In this document: in pieces, positions 53,333-62,941 of the stretch
Numbering within the stretch: the first letter of the stretch is position 1
Layout: each line of letters starts with the position of its first letter
Assembly: GCA_045105235.1 (NCBI GenBank)
Contig: JBGCDH010000029.1
Coordinates: 12,781-76,780, forward strand
Origin: GCA-2684655 sp045105235
Lineage (GTDB): Bacteria > Planctomycetota > UBA1135 > UBA2386
Direction of reading: 5' to 3'
Length of the DNA: 64,000 nt
Program-made: the position numbers and the translations under genes
The notes under the pieces: generated by a model
Seen by the model: the letters and a program-made list of their open reading frames with translations, nothing else
The model's database searches: none
Told to the model about the DNA's origin: nothing

Positions 53333-54217
53333 CTAGGCCTGCGCGATCGTGCGCCAGCCCTCGCCGTCAAAGAGCACGATGTCGTGGGCGCCGACTGACC
53401 ACAGACCGCTCGGGCCTACCGAGAGCGCATAGGCTGTGCGCATGTCTTCATCGGTTTCGCGAAACAGCGAGAGCACGCCGTCTTCTAGCCTGTAGATGCC
53501 GCTCAGCGCCGACAGGTAGAACGCGCCCTGAAACGCGCGAACCGACCAAAACGGTTCGCTGGTTTCGTCGTGCTTTACGAGAGCCCAATCGTTGTGCCTG
53601 CCGACGACAACCTCCCCCGCAAGTCCGACCGCGACGCACGCATCTGGCCCCGCGCAGATGTCGTTGAGCACAATGCTGGAGGGACTATCTCGCTGCACCC
53701 ACGTCGCGCCGTCAAAGGCCCAGATCTCGCCGTCCCACCCGGCCGCGTAGATTTCCTCGGGGCCGAAGCCATCGATGCCCTGAAAGGCGCACGGTTTGTC
53801 TGCATCGTTCTCAGCAGAGACAATCTGCCAATCGCCGCCATCGCGCCGCTGCACCTGGCGCTCAACGCCGGCCGCAAACAGCTGAGAACCAACGCGCCGG
53901 ATGCAGCGAAAAGGCGCGGATGGAATCTTGCCGTCGGCGTCCTTCAAGAAGTCCTTGTCGGTTTCGTCGCCGTCCGTCTCATGTAGGAAACCACTCGCGT
54001 CCATGGTCAGCATCCTCAGACCATCTTCGCTGACGGCTGCGTCGACGGTGATCTTGGCCGCCAGCCCGATCTCGGCCCAGCCATCATCGTCGGTCCAGTA
54101 GCACAACCCCTGGTGGGGCTGCGTCTCGATATCGAGCCCCGGGTCTTGGGTGCTAACGAGGAAACGCCCGCTGTCGAGCTGGTTGCCGCGGATGAAGGTC
54201 TGGCCGGTGATATCCAT
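53333..54217 (-). CDS. Small beta-propeller-like protein
   Basis: A 294-residue protein with repeated blade-like units (GLCYWTDDDGWAEIGLAAKI, LRMLTMDASGFLHETDGD, GFGPEEIYAAGWDGEIWAFD, GLWSVGAHDIVLFDGEGW). The ATG at 54217 is preferred because the 160 residues of extra frame upstream are Arg/Cys-rich and overlap the kinase gene on the other frame. No signal peptide is evident, so it is probably cytoplasmic, unlike most propellers in this window. It lies just downstream of the Ser/Thr kinase gene on the same strand and may be read with it. The function is unknown. Confidence 0.6.
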   Translation of the reverse strand: MDITGQTFIRGNQLDSGRFLVSTQDPGLDIETQPHQGLCYWTDDDGWAEIGLAAKITVDAAVSEDGLRMLTMDASGFLHETDGDETDKDFLKDADGKIPSAPFRCIRRVGSQLFAAGVERQVQRRDGGDWQIVSAENDADKPCAFQGIDGFGPEEIYAAGWDGEIWAFDGATWVQRDSPSSIVLNDICAGPDACVAVGLAGEVVVGRHNDWALVKHDETSEPFWSVRAFQGAFYLSALSGIYRLEDGVLSLFRETDEDMRTAYALSVGPSGLWSVGAHDIVLFDGEGWRTIAQA

Positions 54218-54363
54218 GAATCCGTGAAGTTGTTGGACCGTGTTGCGGGGGCATTGCTGGGCCGACCGCAGAGTTCGATCCTGCCAATAGCTTGTCGAGT
54301 CGATTGGTATGCAAATGGAGTCAAATATCGCCCCGTAGCAACAGGGACGCCAGCAACGAGCGG

Positions 54364-57300
54364 TCAGGCAGCCGGCACAGCAGCCCGTTTGGCGTCGGCC
54401 ATCTGCCGCATCCTCCGTGCGCTCGCGTTGCTTGGCAGCCACCAAACCGGGAGCAGGATGACCTCCGCGAGCCACCAGCCTGCGGACGAGTTCGGCAGGA
54501 CATCGCAGACAACGGCGGCGGCAGTCGCGGTCCAAAAGCAAGCCGCGAAAACGCCCCACAAGCCACAAGGACTCCGCAAGCAGGCCGCCCAGACACCAAG
54601 CGTCGCCAGGCCGAGGGGAACGATCCGCGGAAACACGTCGATTCCGTCGAGCCAAACGTAGGACCCTGAAGCTAGTAGCCCACCCCAGATCAAGAGCCAG
54701 CAAGCGCCATCCGCCAACCAGCTAGGCTTGCCAAAAAGCACCCCCGCGAGCCCAACCAGCAGGAGCAGAATCCCGAGGCCCCACATCACCACCTCGGACT
54801 TGAAACGTTGAAAGTAGGTCTCGGCGGGACTGGGCGCCGCGGCGTCCCAATCGGCGAGTGCCCCCGGCAACGCAATCCCTTCGGCTCGTGCAGCGGCAAA
54901 CGCGCGAGCCATGCCGCCCGTGGGAACCCTGTCGACGAAAGCCGAGAGCTGGCTCCAGGCAAAGTCTCGGATCCGCTTCTCCCGGGTCGTGCGAACCAGA
55001 CGCAACCACATCGCCGGACTCGTCCCATGCGAATCCGCATCTTTGGCCAAGGGTGTGTCGAGCGCGGCGGTGTCACCTGCAAAGAGCCGGGCGGCACGGC
55101 GCACGTCGCCGCGATAGTTCGGCAGTTTTGCCGCAAGCTCGGCATCGACTCGCGCCAGCGCATCGCGAGCCTCGGGCACCGGCAGAACCAGCGAGGAACC
55201 GATCTGCTGGAAATGGTGCAGCTGTGCCGGATATGGCTCCGCCGCAACCGCCTGCAAAGACGCCCCGAGTGCCCCGCGCCAGTCGCCGATGCCCCACCGC
55301 GTTGTCGGCTCGCCTTCGGGGCGCAGGCTCGCAAGCACGACGAACTCGAGGCTGGTCCGATCCGGCCCAACCCAAAACGCACGGCCAAGCTCCGAGACGT
55401 AGCGTGCGGGCTGAGGCCTCTCCTCGCGACTCAGGGGGAATCCCGCCTGCGGATGGCGCAGGTTCTGCACGCGCAGCTCACTGGCGAGCTCGAATCGCCC
55501 TTCTCGCCACGTCGTCTCGATCGATCCAGTGAGCGCCGCCGGGCCGTCGCTTGTGCCAATCTCCGGAGGGCGGTGCGCACCAATATAAAACCGACCAAAC
55601 GTCAAGGCGTGTGCGATCGGCGCCTCGAACGCCACACGATCCTCACCACGCATCGGCACGGCGCTCTGCCACAGAATGGTCGGCTCCCGCGCCTGATCAA
55701 CGCAGCCAATCACGGCGACGCGCATCGTGCGCTCGGCGTTCGGGATGAGCCCAAGCGCGCGCTCCCAGCGGGTCACGAGCGTCGCATCGGGAGCATTCGC
55801 ACCGTACGGAAGCTGAGTGCCGGGAGGCGCCAGTTCGGTGAGCAGATGATGCAGCAGGCTGCGCGAACCGCCGCTGGCTTGGCGCATGCGCTCGAGCACG
55901 GCGGCGGCGTCGATGGGCGTCGCAAGGTCCCAACCAAGAGCCTGCATCAAGACCTCTTGCACCGACACGCCTTGACGCCTTTGCCGCCGCCACCATGCGA
56001 CAGCGGCCGCCGGCTGCGCTTCCGCGCGCCCGGTGTGCGCCTGCAGCCAGTTCAGCAGCTGCCTGGCGCTCTGGTTTGGCGGCAGCTCCGCAAGCCTTTC
56101 GACAACAAGGTCGACACGATCCCCGGTGCTGATGGCGCGGCCGTTCGGGCTCACGTTCGGCCAAATCTCGGTCAGCCATTCGAGGTCCTCTTCGGCAACA
56201 ACGAGATCGTGACGGCCGGCGCGCTCGAACAGAAACGGTAGCCACCAGCATCGGTGCAGCAGCCGGGCAGCGTCTTCACGGTTTCCGCGCGGCAGCGTGC
56301 GGTCTCCAACAAGCTCGGCAAGCCCATCGAGGAAGGCGCCATCGATGAACCCATATGCCGGATACGGAGTCGGCGAAAACGCATGGAGCACCCCTTGCAG
56401 GGCCTGCCCAACGCGGTGCGGAAGCCGGTGCGAAGCGCGCAACAGCGCCAGCATGGCGACTCGATCCTCGTTGCTCCAGGGATCGAACGCATCTGCCTGC
56501 AGCTTTGAGAGCGCGTCGAGATGGCGCATCGGCCCGTCGTCCGAACGCGTTTTCGCGGCACCTTTTTGCAGCCTCGGCACCTTTGCGGCCTGAATGTCGA
56601 CGCCAAACAGCGCCACGTTCCGCCGCGCGCGATCGAACTCGGCCCGCTGCTCGTCGCTCGCCGCCGCGCGGATGAGGTTCGATCGGCTGCGGCTCGCCTG
56701 CAGCACAACGCGAGTGGCCTCGCGCACAAGAGCATCCGCGGCGGTCGTGTCGTCCCCTTCGTCCAGCAGATAGCTGCGCGCCGCCTCCGCGGTCAGAGCG
56801 TCGAGGTAGAGCGTACGGTCCGACAAGCCGATCTCGTCCGGAGCGGTTTGCCCGAACAGCTCCGTGAAGATCGTCGTGGCCCCCTGCGTATTGCCTGCCG
56901 CGAGCAACGCGGCCCCGACCTCGACGGCATGGGTATGCCGCATCAAAGGCACAACAAACCACCAGACCGCGAGTAGCGCCATGGCGACCGGCAGGACAGC
57001 GCCGAGGATGCCGTTGCGGTTGCGCCCCGCAAACCGCACGGCGCGCTCCAGCGACGAACGGCGTCGCGCAAGAATCTCTCGGCCAATAGAAAACCGTTCG
57101 AGATCCTCGGCAAACGCCTGCACCGTGGCGTAGCGGTGCGCCGGGTCCTTCTGCATGGCCTTCTCGCAGATGGTCTCAAGGTCGGGCGGCACGCGCACGT
57201 TGCGCTTGCGAAGCGGCAACGGTTGTTTCTCGATCACCGCGTGCATCAGCTGCGCCAGCGGCAGGCCGGCAAACGGCGGCTGGCCGCTTAGGCACTCATA

Positions 57301-58128
57301 GAGGATCGCGCCTAGCGCGTAGACGTCGCTCTGTTCGCCGACCTTGTCGTGATCGCCGAGTGCCTGCTCGGGACTCATGTAGGCCGGTGTCCCCATCATC
57401 TGGCCGGTCCGCGTGGCCGCGCCGCCGCCGCCGCCGCCGCCATCGCCATCGCCGCCCGCAAGCTCGCGGGCCAAACCAAAGTCGCAGACGAACGCATCCC
57501 CCTGACCGTCGAGCAACACGTTGCCCGGCTTGAGGTCGCGGTGCAGGATGCCCCTGCCGTGCGCGTAGGCCATGGCGGAACTGATCTGCACCAGCAGCTT
57601 GACGGCCTGCGTTGCCGTCATCGCACCGCTCTTGAGCCGATCGGCAAGCGTGCAGCCATCGATCAGGTCCATCGTGAAATAGACAAAGCCGTCCGCCTTG
57701 CCGACCTCGTGAACGGAGACGATGTGACGGTGGCGGAGCTTGGCGAGACTCTTGGCTTCGCGCTCGAAGCGGTGGATCGCGTCGCCAAACAGTAGATCCC
57801 CGGGACGCAAGACCTTGACCGCCAGATCGCGGTCGAGGGACTTCTGATGGGCGCGGTAGACGATGCCCATGCCGCCGCGGCCCAGCTCATCGCGCACCTC
57901 GTAGTCATCGGACAGCTGCGGCGGAGCAAGGCCCGGCGCGCGGGCCGCCTCTTCACCGAGCGCGGCGTGCATCGCCGACAGCGCCTGCAGAGCCTTTTGG
58001 GCCTCGGGTTCCGGGATCGAAAACCGGCCCGCGATCCTGCCGACATCGATCGACTCGCCAGCCTCGAGCGCCAGCTGCAGTTCCTCGCACAGCTGCCCCA
58101 TGCGATCCTCAAGGTCGCCAACGCTCAT
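54364..58128 (-). CDS. Very large membrane Ser/Thr protein kinase
   Basis: A 1254-residue kinase. The first 70 residues are helical. The kinase domain (about 77-380) is complete: glycine loop ELGRGGMGIVYRAHQ, Lys105 in LAVKVL, catalytic HRDLKPGNVLL (Asp198), DFGLA (Asp216) and GTPAYMSPEQ. A single membrane helix at about 390-410 leads to a 700-residue domain that would lie outside the cytoplasm and match no family I recognise. The last 150 residues hold about five further membrane helices (ILLLLVGLAGVLFG, WLLIWGGLLASGSYVW and others). The kinase domain has a Gly/Asp-rich insert after DFG. It starts inside the stop codon of the sigma-factor gene (ATGA overlap), a pairing typical of planctomycetes, and probably controls that sigma factor. 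Confidence 0.85.
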   Translation of the reverse strand: MSVGDLEDRMGQLCEELQLALEAGESIDVGRIAGRFSIPEPEAQKALQALSAMHAALGEEAARAPGLAPPQLSDDYEVRDELGRGGMGIVYRAHQKSLDRDLAVKVLRPGDLLFGDAIHRFEREAKSLAKLRHRHIVSVHEVGKADGFVYFTMDLIDGCTLADRLKSGAMTATQAVKLLVQISSAMAYAHGRGILHRDLKPGNVLLDGQGDAFVCDFGLARELAGGDGDGGGGGGGAATRTGQMMGTPAYMSPEQALGDHDKVGEQSDVYALGAILYECLSGQPPFAGLPLAQLMHAVIEKQPLPLRKRNVRVPPDLETICEKAMQKDPAHRYATVQAFAEDLERFSIGREILARRRSSLERAVRFAGRNRNGILGAVLPVAMALLAVWWFVVPLMRHTHAVEVGAALLAAGNTQGATTIFTELFGQTAPDEIGLSDRTLYLDALTAEAARSYLLDEGDDTTAADALVREATRVVLQASRSRSNLIRAAASDEQRAEFDRARRNVALFGVDIQAAKVPRLQKGAAKTRSDDGPMRHLDALSKLQADAFDPWSNEDRVAMLALLRASHRLPHRVGQALQGVLHAFSPTPYPAYGFIDGAFLDGLAELVGDRTLPRGNREDAARLLHRCWWLPFLFERAGRHDLVVAEEDLEWLTEIWPNVSPNGRAISTGDRVDLVVERLAELPPNQSARQLLNWLQAHTGRAEAQPAAAVAWWRRQRRQGVSVQEVLMQALGWDLATPIDAAAVLERMRQASGGSRSLLHHLLTELAPPGTQLPYGANAPDATLVTRWERALGLIPNAERTMRVAVIGCVDQAREPTILWQSAVPMRGEDRVAFEAPIAHALTFGRFYIGAHRPPEIGTSDGPAALTGSIETTWREGRFELASELRVQNLRHPQAGFPLSREERPQPARYVSELGRAFWVGPDRTSLEFVVLASLRPEGEPTTRWGIGDWRGALGASLQAVAAEPYPAQLHHFQQIGSSLVLPVPEARDALARVDAELAAKLPNYRGDVRRAARLFAGDTAALDTPLAKDADSHGTSPAMWLRLVRTTREKRIRDFAWSQLSAFVDRVPTGGMARAFAAARAEGIALPGALADWDAAAPSPAETYFQRFKSEVVMWGLGILLLLVGLAGVLFGKPSWLADGACWLLIWGGLLASGSYVWLDGIDVFPRIVPLGLATLGVWAACLRSPCGLWGVFAACFWTATAAAVVCDVLPNSSAGWWLAEVILLPVWWLPSNASARRMRQMADAKRAAVPAA

Positions 58129-58733
58129 TGGATCGCCCCCAAGTCGTCGATCAGGCCGCCGAGACGCACGGTCGCGCGGCCGATCAGCCGGCGGCAAGAG
58201 GTTGGGCTCATGCCGGTGCGCGCCGCGATCTCGGCGATTTCGCGTCCTTCGAAGTGACGCATCAGCAGCGCATCCCGCTCATCCGTGGGCAGCGTCGCGA
58301 TCGCGGCGGCGAGCTTCGCACGCTGCTCGTTGCGCCCGGCAATCGTTAGCACGTCGGTGTCGTCGGCCTCGAGACGGTCGATCACCTGAGACACCCGCGC
58401 CAGATCCTGCGGCGGACGGCGCTTCTTGGCACCGTGGTAGTCGGCACGGCTGCGGATCTGGTTCTCCGCGATCTGACACAGCCAGCGGCCAAATGAGCCC
58501 TGTCCCCGATCCTCAAACCGGGAAAAATCCTGGTGCGCGGCCAGATAGGTTTCCTGCAGCAGGTCACGTGACTCCTCTCTGCTGTGCAGCTCCTTGCCGA
58601 GCCGTACGCGCAGGTAAAGCTCAAGTCGGGGGGCACTCTGCTCAAACAGCTGGTCGTAAGCCGCCATGTCGCCCTTGCGGGCGCGGCCGAGCAGGTGAAC
58701 GGTCTGGGCGTATTCGGGCGGGTTCTCAGGCAT
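58125..58733 (-). CDS. ECF-type RNA polymerase sigma factor coupled to kinase
   Basis: A 202-residue sigma-70 family factor of the planctomycete ECF/RpoE-like kind. Region 2 reads YDQLFEQSAPRLELYLRVRL, then RDLLQETYLAAHQDFSRFED and GSFGRWLCQIAENQIRSR; region 4 reads LPTDERDALLMRHFEGREIA, then EIAARTGMSPTSCRRLIGRA. I start at 58733 (MPEN), supported by GGAG about nine bases upstream; the frame is open to 58988 but the added residues are not sigma-like. Its last codon overlaps the ATG of the kinase gene. The likely arrangement is kinase-controlled activation of this sigma factor in response to an envelope signal. The target regulon is unknown. Confidence 0.85.
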   Translation of the reverse strand: MPENPPEYAQTVHLLGRARKGDMAAYDQLFEQSAPRLELYLRVRLGKELHSREESRDLLQETYLAAHQDFSRFEDRGQGSFGRWLCQIAENQIRSRADYHGAKKRRPPQDLARVSQVIDRLEADDTDVLTIAGRNEQRAKLAAAIATLPTDERDALLMRHFEGREIAEIAARTGMSPTSCRRLIGRATVRLGGLIDDLGAIQ

Positions 58734-58950
58734 GGGTACTGGCTCCATTGTGCTAGGGGAAACCGCGGTCGCCAGCGCCACGAAACCGCCGATCCTGTTC
58801 GCCACACTCGTCGTAACCGTGACGAGACTGCGTTCCAGCTCGGCGCCATGGCGGACGGCAGCCAAGTCTACGGCCGAATCGAATGGGATCGCGTCCAGTT
58901 CGGAAGGCTGCAGTATCCGCGGCAACAACTCCATGCCCGACAGACCTGCG

Positions 58951-59906
58951 CTAGCTTGATCCGTCGCAGCAAACCAGCAGCCGCTCAAGCAACGGCTGCA
59001 TCAGCTGCCGACCACGGAGGCCGCGACGCCAGCGCTTCGGGAGCGCCTCAACTCCAAAGCACACGCCCGCTAGGCCGCCGGCGACGGCAGCAGTCGTATC
59101 CGTGTCGTTGCCCAGCGCTACCGTGCCTTGACCACGCCTTCGTAGTCCGGCTCCTGTAGGCAATGGCGCGCAGACTGAAGGCAATCCACGACATAGCCTT
59201 GCCCATTCGGCTCCGGAGCACGGTCTACGCCGATGGGGCCTTCGAGTTCGGCGAGCAACGACGCTTCGTCCGCACACAACGCTCGAAGCGTCGCCACCGC
59301 GTTGTCCCACGGCGCGGGATGCTCTTCGAGATAGCGTCTCACCCACAAGCAGTAGAGCCCGCAGCACAGCTGTGAGCGCGGATGGCCGTGAGTTGGCAGC
59401 GATTGCCGCTGCGCGTCGCGCACCAGCAAGGCATCACTGCCGCGATGCCAGAGTGCCAGCGGCAGAACCCGCATGAGCGCGCCGTTGCCGTTGTCGGCCT
59501 CCGCACTCGGACCGGCCCGCTCCGGTGCAGCGCCCCCGCGCAGCGCGCGGATCGCACGCGCAGTCTGAATGCCACAGTCGAAAACACTCGAATCGACTGC
59601 GAAGTAGCCGTCGTCCAGCCAGCGGACGAGTCGCGCAGCAAAGCCATCGAGTTGCAGACAGCCCTCGTCAAGCAGCGTCTCGAGCACGCATAACGCCTGC
59701 GCCCCATCATCCGACCATGTACCGGGCAGCACGGATTCGTGGCTTCGTTCGAAGTCGACCGGCGGCTCAAACTCAATCCTGGCTCGCGCCGGTATCATCG
59801 CCGCAGACGTGAACTCATAGGGCACACCAAGCGCGTCGCCGATCAACAGCCCCTCGAGACCACCGGCAAGCCGATCCGCGCGCCTGACTCTACTCTGTGT
59901 TTCCAC
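58951..59906 (-). pseudogene. ADP-ribosylglycohydrolase disrupted by a one-base frameshift
   Basis: The first frame (59906 down to 59118) reads as a metal-dependent ADP-ribosyl hydrolase: GLEGLLIGDALGVPYEF, TWSDDGAQ (metal-binding block) and GNGALMRVLPLALW. It then ends at a TAG after EGVVKAR. The missing C-terminal metal block continues in the next frame as VALGNDTDTTAAVAGGLAGV and runs to 58951. Adding one G in the CGGTA just before the stop would give KARVALGND and restore one 317-residue protein. As written, the essential GNDTDTTA ligands are cut off. Either the gene is newly inactivated or the base call is wrong in a short G run. Confidence 0.75.
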
Positions 59907-60211
59907 AGCCGAATTCTATCCCAGGCGTGCCATGCATGCGCACCGAGCTAGTCAAGGCCCTTCTACTTACGTATCGCGGCATCGAAGGCGGTCGAACCGC
60001 CTGAAAGGACCTCATTCGCGCTCGGAGCACCGCCGGCACGTAGTGCCCATACCCCGGTCTCGTCACAGCGCGCCGCGTAGAATACGCATGACGCCCTCCT
60101 CGCACTTCTCATCGGCAAGGAGTCGGCGAAGCCCACAACGATCGCCGCCCTGCATGCCAGCACGCCCCCCATTCAACGCCTAGCAGCCCTATCGAGTCTG
60201 TCAAATTGAGG
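59907..60211. other. Intergenic stretch between ADP-ribosylglycohydrolase and kptA
   Basis: A 305-base spacer on the path of two minus-strand genes. Short frames on both strands look random, apart from a weak minus-strand frame at 59963-60172 whose end (EVLSGGSTAFDAAIRK) could be a gene relic. It is somewhat less GC-rich than its surroundings. No repeat, terminator or RNA gene was recognised. Confidence 0.4.
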
Positions 60212-60772
60212 TCAGTTGCTAGTCGGATCAGGCACCACCAAGAAGGCTGCCGGCACATGCTCCACGAGCCACACCCGATTCGCCGACACGAAGAACGCAT
60301 GCCCATCGGCATGCATCTCCGCTGCACGCACCGTGAGCACGACCGCCTCTCCGTGCCTGCAACCAACTCGCCTGGCTGTTTCTTGATCCTCCGAGAGATG
60401 CACATGGTGCCGCTTCATGCGGCACAAGCCCTGTCGCACGATCGAATCCAATCGCTGCCGCGAGGTGCCGTGGAACAAGGTGTCGGGCGGTGAGACCGCT
60501 TCGTAGCCAAGCTCGACTTGGGTCGAGTGGCCCTGACTGGCACGGATTCGCTGGCCGCAGTCACTCCAGGCAAAACGCTGTTTCTCGCAGTTGGCTACCA
60601 CGTGCTCGATATCCGACCGACTTGCTGATCGACCGTTCTCCCCACAGGCGGCCAACAGAGTATCCGCATCGACCCAGCCTCCCGCGTCAAGCTCGACGCC
60701 CAGCAGCTCCGGACGGTGCCGCAGCACAAGGCTCATGAACTTGCTAAGGCGAATGCGTTCGGTTCGGTCCAT
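60212..60772 (-). CDS. kptA: RNA 2'-phosphotransferase (Tpt1/KptA family)
   Basis: A 186-residue KptA protein. The family removes an internal 2'-phosphate from RNA by transferring it to NAD+, giving ADP-ribose 1'',2''-cyclic phosphate. Signatures are all present: SKFMSLVLRHRPELLGVELD at the N-terminus, RIRASQGHS (catalytic His/Arg region), LFHGTSRQRLDSIVRQGL and MKRHHVHLSEDQETARRVG. I prefer the ATG at 60772; a TTG three codons upstream is possible. In bacteria the natural substrate is often unclear, as tRNA splicing of the yeast kind is absent. The frameshifted ADP-ribosylglycohydrolase lies 305 bases downstream on the same strand, an ADP-ribose-related neighbour. Confidence 0.9.
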   Translation of the reverse strand: MDRTERIRLSKFMSLVLRHRPELLGVELDAGGWVDADTLLAACGENGRSASRSDIEHVVANCEKQRFAWSDCGQRIRASQGHSTQVELGYEAVSPPDTLFHGTSRQRLDSIVRQGLCRMKRHHVHLSEDQETARRVGCRHGEAVVLTVRAAEMHADGHAFFVSANRVWLVEHVPAAFLVVPDPTSN

Positions 60773-61010
60773 CTTTCGCAACAGTGGCTAACGGCCTGGG
60801 TCCAACTGATCGCAGTCCCCAAGTAGGGCAATGCCGGGATTTCGCATCAGCGCCTGCAATGCCAGCGGCATCAGAACGAGTCCAAGCCAGCCGGGAGAGC
60901 CGTCACTTGCCCGCCCCGACTCGATCGCCGGGCCTCAGCTCCGAACCGCGCTTCACGAACTGGGGCCGCATCACGCAAGCGTATGTCGTCTGTCGAGACA
61001 GGCGAAACCG

Positions 61011-61607
61011 CTACGCTTGCTCAGGCTTGCGCCCGATGGTCACGGTGTCGAACGAGCGCTGAAGCGGGTATCGGCTGAAGCGAGCCAGCTTGAACAGCAG
61101 GCCTTGGCTGCGGTCGTCCGGGCCGCGGGTTATACGCGGCAGCAAACCCTTCGGTTCAAGCGACTCCCAGTCACAGTGCTCGACCACCAAACCGCCCTCG
61201 TCATAGAGGGCGCGCATACCCTCCGGATAGATGCGCCAGCAGTCGATCGGCGCTTCGTGGTAGGGCCACGTAACCGGGCTGATCGTCGCGACGCGTCCGC
61301 CAGGGCGAGTCACGCGTGCGACCTCCTGTATCCAGAGCCACACCTTGCGCACGTGTTCAAGCACCTGCCCGCTCAGCACGACGTCGAAACGGCCGTCGTC
61401 GATGGGGAAGTTGTATTCGTCCGTGGCCGTGTAGGTGATGCCGTCGCGCGCGGCAATGTCGACGGTCTCCCACTCCAGGTCTCGGACGTCGACGAGCTTT
61501 CGATACGTGCTAGGAAAGCCGTCCGGTCCGATCTCGAGCACCCGCATGCCCGGCTGGAGCAGTGGCTTCACGTATCGGGTGAACAGCAGCTGGCTGTTGG
61601 CATGCAC
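61011..61607 (-). CDS. SAM-dependent methyltransferase
   Basis: A 198-residue class I methyltransferase. Motif I is MRVLEIGPDGFPSTY, the acidic second strand is VDIAARDG, and RFDVVLSGQVLEHVRKVWLW plus VTRPGGRVATISPVTWPYHE are typical of type 11 methyltransferases. The start appears to be the GTG at 61607 (Met-His-Ala-Asn). It shares a general layout with the methyltransferase at 36924, but the two are not close copies. Its neighbours are a KptA gene and a decayed beta-helix gene, which do not point to a pathway. Confidence 0.8.
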   Translation of the reverse strand: MHANSQLLFTRYVKPLLQPGMRVLEIGPDGFPSTYRKLVDVRDLEWETVDIAARDGITYTATDEYNFPIDDGRFDVVLSGQVLEHVRKVWLWIQEVARVTRPGGRVATISPVTWPYHEAPIDCWRIYPEGMRALYDEGGLVVEHCDWESLEPKGLLPRITRGPDDRSQGLLFKLARFSRYPLQRSFDTVTIGRKPEQA

Positions 61608-61894
61608 GAGGGGACCTTAGCGCGACGAAGGCTCGCGATCCATGGCGTCACGGATCGCTGCCCAGAAGCGCCGGCCCTTCGCAAATCGTCTACGTGCGAA
61701 GATTACGGCGCGGGCCTGATCGCTCTGTGCCTCACGAGCAGCTGCGAGCCGCCAAATGCGTAGCCGCCGCAACCACGCTGACGTCCGCGAATCACAGCCG
61801 CACGGATTTCACGAACCACCGCAAGGGCAAAAGAACTCACAGCAAACAACTGCCCGCAGACAAATCCCTCGCAACCCATTTGAGGAACTATGCA

Positions 61895-62905
61895 GTGCAT
61901 CCAAATCTCACCCGACCATTTGTAGCAGCGGCCATGCTGCTGTCGTGCGCCGCCACTACCGATCGACTCGTCGCTCAGCCGGCCATCCAGCCGTCGATCC
62001 CACTCTCCTCCAGCTGGAGCTGTGGCAGCGTCTACTACGTCTCGAACCAAGTCGGCAACAACGCCAACGCTGGAATGCGTCTCGCACCCTGGCAAACCAT
62101 CAGCTACGCGGTCACCCAGGCCCAAGCCATCACGCCCGTAGGAAACACGATCACGATCAACGTGATGAATGGCACCTAAAACGTCGCCAGCGGCGAGGTC
62201 TTTCCGATCCGCCTGCCGGCGCGCGGCATCAAACTCGAGGCGTTTGAGCCAACCGCTACCGTGAGTGGACAGCTCGGCATCGAAGTCCTGCTCGTTGACC
62301 GGCCTGGCCCAGTCATGGGAGGCTGCGGCAAGACACCGAACTCCATCATTCGCGGCCCAACCCTAACGGGCGGCCTGCGCGGCATCTCGATCTACACGGC
62401 CCTGTCCGGCCCACCGGCCTCGACGCCTGACCGCGCCTACGTGCACCGCTGCAAGATCGTCCACAACATCAACATCGGAGTTGAGGTTCGCACCGGACCC
62501 AACTACGAGTCCCAGCACATCTTTGAAGAGAACGAGATCGCTTTCAACCGCGACCCGAACAGCTTCGGCAAGGGTGTGCTGATTGTCGACGAAGTAGCAT
62601 TCCAGCAAGGTGACGTGCCTGCGGCATCCAGCGTGCTACTGCGCGCCAACAACATCCACGACAACGAGGTCGGGATCGAAGTTCTCGGCAACGACAATCG
62701 TACGCGCCCACGCATTCTTACCAATATCATCAGCACTGCGGAATGGGGTGTGTCCCTCCGCAACTGGAGCGCGCAGGTCGTCAACAACACGCAGGCCTAT
62801 GGCCGCGCCTACTCACTAGGGACGGATGTCTACGGGTTCCTGATCAGCGGTTGTGGATCCCACGTTCTCGCCAATAACATCATTTGGAACCCGGTGGCGG
62901 GTAGA
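61895..62905 (+). pseudogene. DUF1565-type exported beta-helix protein, nonsense-mutated and 3'-truncated
   Basis: A GTG at 61895 with GAGGA eight bases upstream (61882-61886) opens a signal peptide ending DRLVA before Gln. The mature sequence has the DUF1565 opening, SVYYVSNQVGNNANAGMRLA, then PWQTISYAVTQAQ. The frame is cut by a TAA at 62177-62179, where a Tyr or Cys codon is expected (MNGT-stop-NVASGEVFPI), and resumes unchanged beyond it with beta-helix coils (YVHRCKIVHNINIGVEVRTG, LRANNIHDNEVGIEVLGNDN, LANNIIWNPVAG). At about 62905 the similarity ends abruptly where the 3' flank of the convergent SGNH gene begins, so the C-terminus is gone. Two independent lesions make it inactive. Confidence 0.75.
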
Positions 62906-62941
62906 CCGCACGCGGCCGCCGCGAACCGCCCCGCCCCGGAG

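Noticed and set aside
54808..56241. 477-residue plus-strand frame
   Set aside because: Antisense to the kinase gene, with an Arg-rich composition and no domain or signal.
57421..57470. GCC-rich low-complexity run
   Set aside because: Coding: it encodes the Gly/Asp-rich insert of the kinase after the DFG motif, not a separate repeat element.
59118..59120. TAG in the ADP-ribosylglycohydrolase gene as pyrrolysine
   Set aside because: The sequence after the TAG in the same frame is not family-like; the continuation is in another frame, so a frameshift explains it.
62177..62179. TAA inside the DUF1565 frame as a recoded codon
   Set aside because: TAA is not known to be recoded in this context, and the gene is also truncated at its 3' end, so decay is simpler.
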